From: DATFVA01 sp963711455
Lineage (GTDB): Bacteria > Bacteroidota > Ignavibacteria > Ignavibacteriales > Ignavibacteriaceae
Length of the DNA stretch: 64,000 nt
Assembly (NCBI GenBank): GCA_963711455.1
Contig: CAVQEH010000002.1
Coordinates: 186,001-250,000, forward strand
Direction: 5' to 3'
The translations under genes were made by a program, and so were the position numbers. Of this stretch, positions 37,088-47,854 are shown one piece after another; the first letter of the stretch is position 1, and every line of letters starts with the position of its first letter. The notes beneath the pieces were generated by a model, which saw only the letters and a program-made list of their open reading frames with translations, ran no database searches and had not been told where the DNA came from.

Positions 37088-39835
37088 ATGAAAAAAATAT
37101 TCTTTTTAGTTTTCTTACTACTGGGATTGTTACAGGTAGTATTTCCGCAGAATAAAAGCGGCGGTAAAGAAACGGCATTTCAGAAACCGAATGATATTAC
37201 TGATCGTGCAGCAGGAATTCATAATGCAAGTAACATTGGATTATTTTTTGAGAATAGAGGTAAATTATACCCCAGGACGTTAACCCAGGGACCAAGCGGT
37301 GAATATCCTATTAATAGCGGTCATCATTATATATATAGATTTAACCCGATGGTTGCTTTTCCAACAAATGTTATACAGGGGCGATTTACAACAGATGAAG
37401 AATGGGAAGCAGTTTCAGGTTATAATAACAAGGATTCTGCACAAATTGCTTTTAGTGATAAACAATATACATGGAATCCGATATTAGGCTGGCCTGTAAA
37501 AGATGCAAATGGAAATCCTGTTATTAAGTCTGATCAGGATAGTTATTGTGTCTACAATGACAGTGGAAATACCGTACAGGTACTTAATATCCAGATTAAT
37601 CAAACCGGTTATGCATATGGGATATCATTCGCAAAAAATATGATCTTCTACAAGTTCGAGGTTATTAATAAAAGTAATACCGCTTATCATGGAATGTATT
37701 TTGACATATACATGGATGAAGATGTTGGAGACGCCAGTGGGGGAGCTCCTGAATACCAGGATGATTTAGTTGGAATCGATACAACAAGAAATCTTGGATA
37801 TATGTACGACTCCGATGGTTTTTCGTTGGATTGGAACAGTGCAACAGGTTATATGGGAGTAGCATTTTTAAAAACTCCCGAAGTGAATGGCGTGGAATTA
37901 GGAATGACGGATTGTCACTATATGATTTATGATTATGATATAGATATAGACACGATTCAATATGGGTACATGTCCGGCAGCAGAGCACTTTATAATTCTT
38001 CTTTGGGAAGCAAATATTTTCACGTGGCATCCGGTCAGAATATTCATTTTGATGACCCGTCACAGCTGCCCCCCAGTGGAGGCGATTTACTTTTTAATAT
38101 GTCTTCGGGACCGTATGATATTAATCCAAATGATACTTTAACATTTTATACAGCTTTGCTTGCCGGTGATGATTTAGCCGGTCTTAATAATGCATATGAA
38201 CAGGCAGTGAATACTATTAATGCCAACTTTGAATTACCAAAACCTCCCGATCGTCCTACTCTTGTCGGTGTACCGGCGGATCAGAAAGCTATCCTGTATT
38301 GGAATAATGCTGCAGAATTATCTATAGATTCATTTACCGGTGAACTTGATTTTGAGGGATATAGAATTTACAGAAGCAAAGACAAAGGTATTACCTGGGA
38401 TAAAATTACAGACTTTGATAAAATTAATTCTATAGGTAATAATACAGGAATTCAGTACAGCTATATAGACACCTCAGTTATTAATGGATTTGAATACTGG
38501 TATTCTATAACTGCATATGACAGGGGAACTCATGTTATTCCCAGCCTTGAAAGTTCTATTGGTAATACTTTAGAATCTATTAACACAGTTTCCGTTATAC
38601 CAAGATCAAATGCCATTGGTAGAGAGCCGGTATCAGTTGCTTCAGTTGAACATTATGGTCCCGGCAATTCAAATTTTGAACTTGATGTAGAACCTGTTGA
38701 TAATGAATCTCTTAGTGGCAACGAGTACAATGCAGAATTTTCATTTTTAGTTCTGAAAGAGAAAGGTGATTTGCAAACTGATGTTGCAATGCAAATTACT
38801 GATTCCTCCAAAACCAAACCTTATAGATATGGTATTTCTTTTGTTACTGCATCCTCTGTAGATCTTTTAAATTTAACTACCGGGGAAACAATTGGCAGAC
38901 CTGGTTTGACATATCCTCCCGGAGGGAGAACATTTAATTTCCAGTCCGAAGGTTTTAATATTACATTAACTGATGACCCTTCAACTCCGCCCCAGTTTCT
39001 TCCTGAAGCCGGGGATCTTATCACTATAAATTTTTCAGATAATGTTGTAAGAAATGGTAAAGATACCGTCATATCGTTACGCCCTATTGATATAAGGCAG
39101 AAGCAGGCTACAAGCGATGGCGTAATATTCTCGATGGTGCCGCCGCAAATTATCCAAAACGTATCAAGAGTTGGCGGCACAGATAATCTTGATGTTAAAT
39201 TTAGTGTTGCTGCAGATTCTTTGGTTAAAACAGATCTTTACCTTGTCTCTACTACAGGGAAAGGAATGAATGGAGAGAATGGATTCATTTCTATTATGGT
39301 AAAGAATTCTGCAATGGATACAATACTGGCGGCAGATTCTGTTTATAATCAGGATACTTTTCAATTCGATGGCATTGAAGGACAGGTTACATTCCCCGAT
39401 AATAATCCTCCTTCTGCCGGAAATATATTTTCAGTTGAAACATTAAAACCTGTTTTACCTAATATCCTTGATAGATATAAGTTCGCTATTAAAGGATCTA
39501 AAATAAACACAGCCTTACAAAAAAGTGAAATGAATAAGATCAGGGTTGTGCCGAATCCATATGTTGTATCGAGTTTATTTGAAAATGAACTTGGAGAACT
39601 AAGGCTGGAACCATTAAGACAAATTCAATTTGTAAATCTTCCAGCGAAATGTACAATTTATATTTTTACAGTTGCCGCAGATCTTGTTAAAACACTATAT
39701 CATAATTCTCAGGGTGGAACAGAAACATGGGATTTGAGAGCAGAAGGCGGCAGAGAGATTGCCCCGGGTGTTTATATATATGTGGTTAAAACAGATCAAT
39801 CACAATACATGGAAAGATTTGCCATAATAAAATAA
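37088..39835 (+). CDS. Large secreted protein with C-terminal sorting-like domain
   Basis: The 915-residue protein has a signal peptide, a long beta-rich region with a fibronectin-like segment around residues 395-490 (KPPDRPTLVGVPADQKAILY), and a C-terminal FlgD/T9SS-like domain. The end includes IRVVPNPYVVSSLFENELGE and GGREIAPGVYIYVVKTDQSQ. It is adjacent to the TonB receptor and PorV-like gene, which suggests cooperation in substrate capture. No catalytic motif is recognised. Confidence 0.75.
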   Translation: MKKIFFLVFLLLGLLQVVFPQNKSGGKETAFQKPNDITDRAAGIHNASNIGLFFENRGKLYPRTLTQGPSGEYPINSGHHYIYRFNPMVAFPTNVIQGRFTTDEEWEAVSGYNNKDSAQIAFSDKQYTWNPILGWPVKDANGNPVIKSDQDSYCVYNDSGNTVQVLNIQINQTGYAYGISFAKNMIFYKFEVINKSNTAYHGMYFDIYMDEDVGDASGGAPEYQDDLVGIDTTRNLGYMYDSDGFSLDWNSATGYMGVAFLKTPEVNGVELGMTDCHYMIYDYDIDIDTIQYGYMSGSRALYNSSLGSKYFHVASGQNIHFDDPSQLPPSGGDLLFNMSSGPYDINPNDTLTFYTALLAGDDLAGLNNAYEQAVNTINANFELPKPPDRPTLVGVPADQKAILYWNNAAELSIDSFTGELDFEGYRIYRSKDKGITWDKITDFDKINSIGNNTGIQYSYIDTSVINGFEYWYSITAYDRGTHVIPSLESSIGNTLESINTVSVIPRSNAIGREPVSVASVEHYGPGNSNFELDVEPVDNESLSGNEYNAEFSFLVLKEKGDLQTDVAMQITDSSKTKPYRYGISFVTASSVDLLNLTTGETIGRPGLTYPPGGRTFNFQSEGFNITLTDDPSTPPQFLPEAGDLITINFSDNVVRNGKDTVISLRPIDIRQKQATSDGVIFSMVPPQIIQNVSRVGGTDNLDVKFSVAADSLVKTDLYLVSTTGKGMNGENGFISIMVKNSAMDTILAADSVYNQDTFQFDGIEGQVTFPDNNPPSAGNIFSVETLKPVLPNILDRYKFAIKGSKINTALQKSEMNKIRVVPNPYVVSSLFENELGELRLEPLRQIQFVNLPAKCTIYIFTVAADLVKTLYHNSQGGTETWDLRAEGGREIAPGVYIYVVKTDQSQYMERFAIIK

Positions 39836-39880
39836 CTATAAACTAAAATTATTAGTTACTTTTGAAGACCAGGAGCTTAA

Positions 39881-40879
39881 ATGAAAAAAATATATATACT
39901 GATATATAGTTTTATTTTTTCTGTTTTGATATTTGCGCAAAATCCAAATCTTGGATCCTCTGGTGCACAATTTTTAAAAATCCCTCTGGGAGCTAAAGAG
40001 GCAGGTATGGGAGGAACCGTTGTCGGGTTGACCGGTGATGCCAGTTCAGTTTTTTGGAATCCGGCCGGTATTGCAAAAGTTCGGTCAATCGATTTGCATT
40101 TTTCATATATGAAGTGGTTCGAACTTTTTGATATGAATGCTGCCGCAATTGCCTATAACATCGAAGATGTTGGAGTGATTGGCGCCAGTGTGATTTCTTT
40201 TTCGACAGGACAAATTGAAATAACTACCGAACAATCTCCTAATGGTACGGGCCAGTATTATGATGCTAATGATATTGCAATCGGAGTAAGTTTTGCACGG
40301 TACTTAACAAACCAGTTTAATGTCGGGTTAACTGTCAAATATATTAATCAAAACATTTGGAATGAAAGCGCATCCGGTTTTGCTTTTGATGTTGGAACTC
40401 AATATACTCTTGATTTTCAGAACCTTACATTAGCAATGAGTATGACTAATTTTGGTGGTAATTTGCAATTCGAAGGTCCTGATCTTGAGGTTAGGCAGCA
40501 AAGTGATCCTAATTATCCACTTAGCAGGTTGGCTCCTGCGGATCTCAGAACCAGCGGATATCCATTACCGTTAAATTTTCAGGTAGGTTTTGGGATCGAT
40601 ATTTACAATTCTGAATTTATAAAAATTGTTGGTGGAATTGATGCAGTTCATCCAAACGATAATAGAGAGAGGCTGCAATTCGGAACCCAGGTTTCCGTCT
40701 TTGACAGATTCTTTATTAGAGGAGGATATCTGTATCATCACGACACGGAGGATTTTGCTTTCGGAGCCGGAGTGAATTTACCTTTAGGCGGTACCATTAT
40801 TGAATTTGATTATTCATATTCACACTATGATATATTGCCTTCAGTGAATAGAATTTCAGTAAACATGAATATACTTTAA
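39881..40879 (+). CDS. PorV/PorQ-family outer-membrane protein
   Basis: The 332-residue barrel has a signal peptide and starts GSSGAQFLKIPLGAKEAGMG and GGTVVGLTGDASSVFWNPAG, the PorV signature. It contains many amphipathic strands and ends RISVNMNIL. It is probably tied to export or surface binding of the large secreted protein encoded just upstream. It is a second paralogue of the gene at 14026-15057. Confidence 0.88.
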   Translation: MKKIYILIYSFIFSVLIFAQNPNLGSSGAQFLKIPLGAKEAGMGGTVVGLTGDASSVFWNPAGIAKVRSIDLHFSYMKWFELFDMNAAAIAYNIEDVGVIGASVISFSTGQIEITTEQSPNGTGQYYDANDIAIGVSFARYLTNQFNVGLTVKYINQNIWNESASGFAFDVGTQYTLDFQNLTLAMSMTNFGGNLQFEGPDLEVRQQSDPNYPLSRLAPADLRTSGYPLPLNFQVGFGIDIYNSEFIKIVGGIDAVHPNDNRERLQFGTQVSVFDRFFIRGGYLYHHDTEDFAFGAGVNLPLGGTIIEFDYSYSHYDILPSVNRISVNMNIL

Positions 40880-41015
40880 TAAGAGAATTTAAATATTTAT
40901 CCCGCAGATGAAAAAATTTCAGGAACTGAAAATCCTGTCTGACTACATTTCGACAATAACATAAACCTCTTAAAAAGAGTAATCAGAAAATTTATTTCCT
41001 GTTAGGGAAATATTT

Positions 41016-42548
41016 ATGACCAATAAAAATTATTTACAAAAAAATGGTGCCATTAAAATGAAACTCTGTCTTATTATTGTTGTTCTGATGTTTAATTTAT
41101 CATTTTCACAAAAGATTCAAACCCCACTGGAAAAATCTGAATATAAAAGCCCGACAAGTTATAGTGAATTGTCAGGCTATTTAAATATAGTAAGTAAAGA
41201 GTATCCACAAATCAAAATAGATACAATTGCAAAATCTGTTGAAGGAAGAAATTTATATGTGGTTTATTTTTCAAAAGGAATCTTTGGAAAAGATAAATCG
41301 AAAATCAGACTATTGATCTTTGCTCAGCAGCATGGTAACGAACAATCCGGAAAAGAAGGTGCGCTTCTTTTGATAAATGAATTGTTAAAACCCGCGAATC
41401 AGTATTTGTTCGATAAAATTGATTTTGCTTTAGTGCCTCAAATGAATCCTGACGGCTCCGAAAAAAATGAGAGGCGAAATGGAGATGAAATGGATCTTAA
41501 TCGCAATCATCTTATTCTTACTGAACCTGAAACTATTGGACTGCATAAATTATTTAATAAATATCTTTTCGAAGTAACTATGGATGTGCACGAATATTCT
41601 CCTTACGGTGAGACATGGAAAAAATACGGCTATCGGGAAAACAATGATGAGGAAGTTGGTACACTCACAAATATAAATGTTTCAGCAGACATCAGGCAGC
41701 TTTCAAACAATATATATCTTCCGTTTATTAAAAAATATCTGAATGACAGAGATTTCTCTTACTTTGAATATTGTCCAGGCGGTCCTCCGGAAATAAATTA
41801 TACACGGCATAGCACTTTTGATATAAATGACGGAAGACAAAGTTTCGGGATACTTAATTCTTTTTCATTTATTCAGGAGGGATTGAATGGAAAAGATGAC
41901 TTTGCTGATAACCTTAAGCATCGTACGGAGGGGCAGATGACCGGAATGCGTGGTTTACTTGAGTTCACATATATTCATAAAGATGAAATAAAAAACCTTG
42001 TCGCTTCAGAAAGAAAAAAATTGATTAGGGACAAAGTAAGCAAAGAGGTTGCAATACACCTTGATCACTTTGCCGATGGAAGTAAATTGAATTTCCCGTT
42101 ACTTTCGTATAGTTCAAATATGGACACGACTATTAGTGTAAATGATTATCGTCCTGTTGTTAAATCGCTTTATGATGTTAAAAGACCAAAAGGGTATTTG
42201 GTTCCTGAAAATCTAAAGGAGATTATTGATTGGGCTGATAAACATTCTGTTAAATACCGTAAGTACAAAAAAAGCGACGGAGAAAAAATAGAGCAGTATT
42301 ATATTAGTGAGATTGATTCAATGAATTTTGAAGGGGATATAATCGTAAACCCAACTGTTAAGATAAATGAAATCTCAAATATTCCTTCGGAAGATGATTA
42401 CATTTATATTCCTGTAAAACAGCTAAGAAATAATATGATTGTAATTGCACTTGAGCCTAAATCAGAACTCGGATTAGTTACTTATAAACAATTTGAACAC
42501 CTGCTTAAAAAGGGTGAAAATTATCCGATTCTGAGAGTTGTGAATTGA
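41016..42548 (+). CDS. Exported M14-family zinc carboxypeptidase
   Basis: The 510-residue protein has zinc ligands in QQHGNEQSGKEGA (HxxE) and TMDVHEYSPYG, and a GLLEFTYIHKDE segment that may carry the general base. The first ATG (41016) has TAGGGA upstream. A second in-frame ATG at 41058 begins the signal peptide KLCLIIVVLMFNLSFSQ, so either could be the start. The enzyme should remove C-terminal residues from peptides in the periplasm. It closes the plus-strand part of the peptide locus. Confidence 0.85.
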   Translation: MTNKNYLQKNGAIKMKLCLIIVVLMFNLSFSQKIQTPLEKSEYKSPTSYSELSGYLNIVSKEYPQIKIDTIAKSVEGRNLYVVYFSKGIFGKDKSKIRLLIFAQQHGNEQSGKEGALLLINELLKPANQYLFDKIDFALVPQMNPDGSEKNERRNGDEMDLNRNHLILTEPETIGLHKLFNKYLFEVTMDVHEYSPYGETWKKYGYRENNDEEVGTLTNINVSADIRQLSNNIYLPFIKKYLNDRDFSYFEYCPGGPPEINYTRHSTFDINDGRQSFGILNSFSFIQEGLNGKDDFADNLKHRTEGQMTGMRGLLEFTYIHKDEIKNLVASERKKLIRDKVSKEVAIHLDHFADGSKLNFPLLSYSSNMDTTISVNDYRPVVKSLYDVKRPKGYLVPENLKEIIDWADKHSVKYRKYKKSDGEKIEQYYISEIDSMNFEGDIIVNPTVKINEISNIPSEDDYIYIPVKQLRNNMIVIALEPKSELGLVTYKQFEHLLKKGENYPILRVVN

Positions 42549-42584
42549 TGAAGGTTTTATTATCCTTATTGCAAATTTAAGCCG

Positions 42585-44288
42585 TTAATTTCCAAAAACC
42601 TTTTTCCCCCGGAAAAAAGTTAATAGTACTTTTGCTTTATGAATTTCTCTTACAGGTACCTCAAAAAGGTTTTTATCCAGTACTATAAAGTCAGCCGACT
42701 TTCCAACTTCGATAGAACCTGTAACTTTATCAAGAAAATTTGCGTAAGCCCCATTAGCTGTGAAGCTTCTTATCATTTGAGCTAATGTTACACGTTCTTC
42801 CGGCCATAGGATTTCTTTAGGATTGGTGTTATTTAGTTCGCTTCGTGTAATCCCTGTCTCAATTGCGACTAATGGATTACAGGGAATAGTTACAGGATAA
42901 TCGCTGGAGGATGCTGTAATAACTCCGGCTTTAATAAAACTTTCCATAGGGTATTCTTTCTCCGCACGCGAAAGTCCCAGATATGGAACCTGTATATTAT
43001 AATAGTAATCATCTTTAACAAACCAGTATGGCTGAGGTACTGCAATTACACCCAATTCCTTAAACCGGGTAATATCTGATTGAGTAACTAACTGAAGATG
43101 TGTTATGAGATTTCGTGAATCTCTTTTACCGTTTTGTTTTTCTGCAAACGCAAATGCATCAAGTGTTACAGATGTTGCGGCATCCCCGATTGCATGAACA
43201 TGAATCTGAAATTTATTTCTGTCAAGTTCTGCACATATTGTATCAAGTTTATCAGGATTCCAAAGCAATTCACCATATGAATCTGGCATATGCTTATATG
43301 GTTCTTTAAGATATGCTGTGCTTCCTTCAACAACCCCGTCTATAAAAATTTTAGCCGCATTTGTCTGGAATAAATCACTCTTGTTTTTTTCTCTTTCTTC
43401 TATTAATGATTTTAATTGTTCTATTCCTTTATCCGGATCAACATAAAGTGATGCACGGAATCGCATTTTCAGCTTATTATTTTTCTCCAGATTATGGTAC
43501 GCTTCCGGTTCATTGCTTCCTGCATCAAGATAAGCATCGTGTGCGGTTGTAATTCCAAATTTTAGCACCATATCCTGGTACTCTCCCAGCCCTTTCATAA
43601 GCTCTTCTACTGAATAAGCAGGAAAAATATTTGATACCACGGCGGCAGCATTTTCCCGTAATGTTCCGGTTGGTTCATTTGTAACCGGATCCCGTTCAAT
43701 CACTCCTCCTGCAGGACTTTTGGTTTTCTTATTTATTCCTGCAAGTTCCAGGGTTTTTGAATTAACCCAGATTGAATGTCCACCATCAGAAGAAATAGAT
43801 ACGGGAATATCCTTTACAATTTTATCAATTATTTTCTTGTCCGGTCCGGTCTTGGGAAAGTCAGTATCACTCCAACCTCTGCCTTTAATATATTTTGCAT
43901 CGGGATGTGATACTAAATATTTTTTTATTGCACTTTGAATTCCAGGAATAGTTTTTAAGCCGTAAAGTTTTAATTCATAGAAATAACGGTACGAGCTTAT
44001 GGGGTGGCAATGTGAATCCATAAACCCGGGGAGAATCATTCTTTTTTCAAGATCGATTATCTTTGTCTTATCTCCTAAAAATTTACTTACATCATTATCA
44101 TCTCCCACATAAATAAATTTTCCATCTTTGATTGCAACTGCTTCGGCTACAGTGTTTAAACTATCAACTGTATAAATAAATCCATTTTTTAATATCAGGT
44201 CTGCCGGTTGTTTTTTCTGACAACTGCTGAATTGAAAAATAAAAAATAAAACTAAAGAAGCTTTTAGAAATAATTTCAGATATTTCAA
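42585..44288 (-). CDS. YtcJ-like metal-dependent amidohydrolase lipoprotein
   Basis: The 567-residue protein has a lipobox (FSSC) and the amidohydrolase-3 fold: VDSLNTVAEAVAIKDGKFIY, LPGFMDSHCHPISS (HxH metal site), IHVHAIGDAAT and the SSDYPVTIPCNPL loop. The C-terminal strands read KSADFIVLDKNLFEVP. It hydrolyses an amide or ester of unknown identity. It follows the racemase-like gene by 11 bases, so N-acyl amino acids are a plausible substrate class. Confidence 0.85.
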   Translation of the reverse strand: MKYLKLFLKASLVLFFIFQFSSCQKKQPADLILKNGFIYTVDSLNTVAEAVAIKDGKFIYVGDDNDVSKFLGDKTKIIDLEKRMILPGFMDSHCHPISSYRYFYELKLYGLKTIPGIQSAIKKYLVSHPDAKYIKGRGWSDTDFPKTGPDKKIIDKIVKDIPVSISSDGGHSIWVNSKTLELAGINKKTKSPAGGVIERDPVTNEPTGTLRENAAAVVSNIFPAYSVEELMKGLGEYQDMVLKFGITTAHDAYLDAGSNEPEAYHNLEKNNKLKMRFRASLYVDPDKGIEQLKSLIEEREKNKSDLFQTNAAKIFIDGVVEGSTAYLKEPYKHMPDSYGELLWNPDKLDTICAELDRNKFQIHVHAIGDAATSVTLDAFAFAEKQNGKRDSRNLITHLQLVTQSDITRFKELGVIAVPQPYWFVKDDYYYNIQVPYLGLSRAEKEYPMESFIKAGVITASSSDYPVTIPCNPLVAIETGITRSELNNTNPKEILWPEERVTLAQMIRSFTANGAYANFLDKVTGSIEVGKSADFIVLDKNLFEVPVREIHKAKVLLTFFRGKKVFGN

Positions 44289-44299
44289 TTAAATACCCT

Positions 44300-45409
44300 C
44301 TACGCTTTGAATTCTTTTTTAATGACGGTAACTTTTTCCAGTCTTTTAGTATCAACTTCAACCCCTATACCCGTTCCGGTTGGTACATCAATGGTTCCAT
44401 CTTTATTAAGCTTGAACAAAGGTTCAGCAATATCTTCTTTATAATACCTGTTGGATGCTGATAAATCTGCCGGCAATTTGAAATTTGGTAATGAAGCCAG
44501 TGCTATGTTACCGGCTCTCCCGATTCCAGATTCATCCATTCCGCCATGCCAAACAGGGATATTTTCAGATGCGCAATAGTCATGGATAGAAATTGATTCA
44601 GTATAACCTCCAACTCTTCCCGGTTTAATATTTATATTTTTACAGCTTCCTAATTCTACTGCAGCCCTCGCATCGTCAGTTGAATGAATACTTTCATCCA
44701 GACAAATTGGAGTTTTTAATTCCCTCTGGAGTTTGGAGTGATTATAGATGTCTTCATATCCAAGTGGCTGCTCTATAAGCAGCAAATTATAATTGTCCAA
44801 TTGTTTTAATAGATCAATATGCTTTAATTCATATGCTGAATTAGCATCTACCTGGAACAAAATGTCGGGAAATTCTTTTCTAACAGCTTTAATGAATTGA
44901 AGATCTCTGCCGGGTGCTATTTTTAGTTTAATTCTTTTATACCCTTCAGTTAGAAACCCGCTGATTTCATCAAGAAGTATTTTAATATCAGGATTCATTC
45001 CTACGCTTACTCCCACAATAATTTTCTTTTGAATTCCCCCTAATAATGCTGATAAACTTATTCCCTTCGATTTGGCAAATAAATCCCACAGAGCTGCTTC
45101 GATCCCTGCCTTTGCCATTCTGTGCCCGCGTATCCAGGATATTTGATCTATATAGTTTTTAACAATCGGAATATTTTTATTTAAAATAGAAGGGATCAAA
45201 AAATCACTTAAAATATGCCACGCAGTTTTAATAGTTTCAGGTGAATATGAAGGACCTGGTTCCACAACGCATTCGCCCCATCCGGTAAGTCCCTCACTTA
45301 CTATTTTAATAATGATATGCTCTTCATGTTTTTCAATACCCAAAGAGGTTTCGAAAGGAGTTATCAATTCCATTTTAGTGTGGAAGATGGTGACTTCTTC
45401 TATTAACAT
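44300..45409 (-). CDS. MenC/N-acylamino acid racemase-family enzyme
   Basis: The enolase-superfamily protein has the family's active-site motifs: GYKRIKLKIAPG (catalytic KxK), LFQVDANSAYE, LLIEQPLGYED, TPICLDESIHS and NIKPGRVGGYTE, then GGMDESGIGRAGNIALASLP. The branch is o-succinylbenzoate synthase / N-succinylamino acid racemase. With no other men genes here and peptidases on both sides, a racemase role is more likely. The start at 45409 is chosen because the family begins about there (LIEEVTIFHTKMEL). An ATG 48 bases upstream gives a longer version. Confidence 0.85.
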   Translation of the reverse strand: MLIEEVTIFHTKMELITPFETSLGIEKHEEHIIIKIVSEGLTGWGECVVEPGPSYSPETIKTAWHILSDFLIPSILNKNIPIVKNYIDQISWIRGHRMAKAGIEAALWDLFAKSKGISLSALLGGIQKKIIVGVSVGMNPDIKILLDEISGFLTEGYKRIKLKIAPGRDLQFIKAVRKEFPDILFQVDANSAYELKHIDLLKQLDNYNLLLIEQPLGYEDIYNHSKLQRELKTPICLDESIHSTDDARAAVELGSCKNINIKPGRVGGYTESISIHDYCASENIPVWHGGMDESGIGRAGNIALASLPNFKLPADLSASNRYYKEDIAEPLFKLNKDGTIDVPTGTGIGVEVDTKRLEKVTVIKKEFKA

Positions 45410-45683
45410 TATAATATATGCCAGTGTATTAATAAAAGTAGAATCCAATTTAGTCATGGAAAGTAATTAAATCAATTATTGTAGCCTATTAATTAAACAA
45501 TAAATATTTAGAATATTTATTCTAAAGTTTGACCGTCGGAACACTGTGGGAGTAAGTGAAAAATCCTTTCCCCGGTTTATTGATTGAAAAAACTTTAGTT
45601 CATTTTGCTTATTCTTGTAAAGGAAATATAATTTCAAAATATTACTATTTATCATATTACAGAATCAAACCATCAGGCAATTC

Positions 45684-47806
45684 ATGAAAAAAGCATTTGT
45701 CTATTTTATAACATTATTTATTCTCTCATTATTCATTTCATCATCAATTTACTCACAGAAGATTTCACTACAGCCGCCAAAACCTGAAAAAATCAAAAAA
45801 GTTTTGGAGAATCATGGAAATCAAAGGATCGACTATTACTACTGGATGAATGAAAGAAACAACCCCAAGGTAATTGATTATTTAAATTCAGAAAATGATT
45901 ATACTGATGCAATGATGAAGCATACTGAAAATCTCCGGCAAAAATTGTACGGTGAAATTACCGGTAGAATCGCTGAAGAAGACAAATCAATACCATATAA
46001 AAAAAACGGGTACTATTATTATTCAAAATATGAGAATGGAAATAAGTACCCTGTGTATTGTAGAAAAAAAGGTAATCTGGATGCTCCTGAAGAAATTTTT
46101 TTAAATGTAAATGAACAGGCTAAAGGTTTTAAAATTTTCCGACTTGCTGATTTTCAAATCAGTCCCGATAACAGGATTTTATGCTTTATGGTTGATACTG
46201 CCGGGAATAGATTATATACGCTGTTCTTTAAAGATCTCGCTGCAGGTAAAATGTTAAGTTACCGGATTCCTGGAACCGGGGGAGATGTAATCTGGGCAAA
46301 TGATAATAAAACAATTTTTTATTCGTTGAACGACAAAACGGTAAGAAATTATAAGGTTATGAAATATGTGCTTGGTGACCCTACTGATAGCGCAAAAACA
46401 TTTCTTGAAGAAACGGATGTAAAATTTGAATTTTATATCTCACGTTCAAGATCAGGAAAATTTTTATACTTTGAATCCTACAGTAAAACTTCAAATGAGT
46501 TTAAGTACCTGGATGCCGACAATCCCGATAGTAAGATTAAATTAATTCAACCGAGAACTAAAGATCTTTTGTATGATGTACAGGATGACGGGAATAATTT
46601 CTACATCAGAACCAATTATCATACGAGGAACTTTGACATAATGTATACTGAAATTTCAAATCCCTCAATAGAAAACTGGAAAGATTTAATTTCGTATGAT
46701 AAAGAAACTTTCCTTAAACGGTTTGTAGTATTTGATAATTTTATAGCTGCATTGGAATTCACTGGCGGACTTATTCAAATCAGGATAATAAATATTAATG
46801 ATAAATCCTGGCATTATATAGATTTTGGGGAAGAAACTTACTACACCGGATTTGATGAAAATCCTGATACGCATACTGATGATTTGAGATATGAATTTTC
46901 CTCGTTGACAAGACCAGCGTCAATTTATCAGTATAACATGCAGATAAAAGAAACTGTTTTGTTAAAGCAGGACAAAGTTCAGGGTAATTATGATCCTGGT
47001 AACTTCGAATCAAAAAGAATATTTGTCACTGCCCGTGATGGTGCGAAAATTCCTCTATCTTTAGTTTACAAAAAAGGAATAAGACCGGATGGAAATAATC
47101 CTTTGCTATTATATGCTTACGGTGCCTATGGTAATAGTAGAAATGATGATTTTTCTCCTGACAGAATTAGCTTGTTAGATAGAGGATTTGTTTATGCAAT
47201 TGCACACGTAAGGGGTGGTCAGGAAATGGGAAGGCAATGGTATGTAGATGGAAAGCTCTTAAAAAAAATGAATACTTTTACAGATTTTATAGATTGTGCT
47301 GAATATTTAATTCATGAAAGATACACCAGCTCATCTAAATTATGTGCGATTGGTAAAAGTGCCGGCGGAATGTTAATGGCAGGTGTTGCAAATATGCGGC
47401 CTGATCTTTTAAAGTAATAATTGCCGAAGTTCCCTGGACAGATGTGCTTACGGATAATCTTGATCCAAATTTGCCTTTGACGACAACTGAATACGAAGAA
47501 TGGGGAAATTCCAACGATGTGAAATATTATAATTATATACTTAAATATTCTCCATACGATAATGTCAAAGCACAGGATTACCCGGCTATTTTTGCAACAG
47601 CAGCTTATAATGATACACAGGTTCCTTACTGGAGCCCTGCCAAATGGGTTGCTAAACTAAGAGAATTAAAAACAGACTCTAATCCTGTTTTGTTAGAAAC
47701 AAATATGTCTTCCGGTCATGCCGGGGCATCCGGTAGATTTGAAAAGTACAAACTGACTGCGTTGGAGTATGCATTTATGCTTGATCAGTTGGGAATGAGT
47801 AAATAA
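45684..47806 (+). CDS. Exported S9A oligopeptidase, frame broken in the catalytic domain
   Basis: A signal peptide precedes a seven-bladed propeller region and the alpha/beta-hydrolase domain. The catalytic Ser is in IGKSAGGMLMAG, the Asp in AAYNDTQVPYWSP and the His in SSGHAGASGRFEKY. The first frame ends with TAA at 47415-47417. One extra A in the run 47411-47413 gives RPDLLKVIIAEVPWTDVLTD and restores a protein of about 707 residues, normal for the family (oligopeptidase B/prolyl oligopeptidase). It would cleave short peptides in the periplasm. The break may be an assembly error. Confidence 0.85.
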
Positions 47807-47854
47807 AAAGTTAGCAGCTATGAGTATTGGTTGAATTAATTTTATACAAACCTA

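Noticed and set aside
44300..45409. menC of menaquinone synthesis
   Set aside because: No other men genes are adjacent, and it is paired with an amidohydrolase among peptidases. The activity is not decidable from sequence alone.
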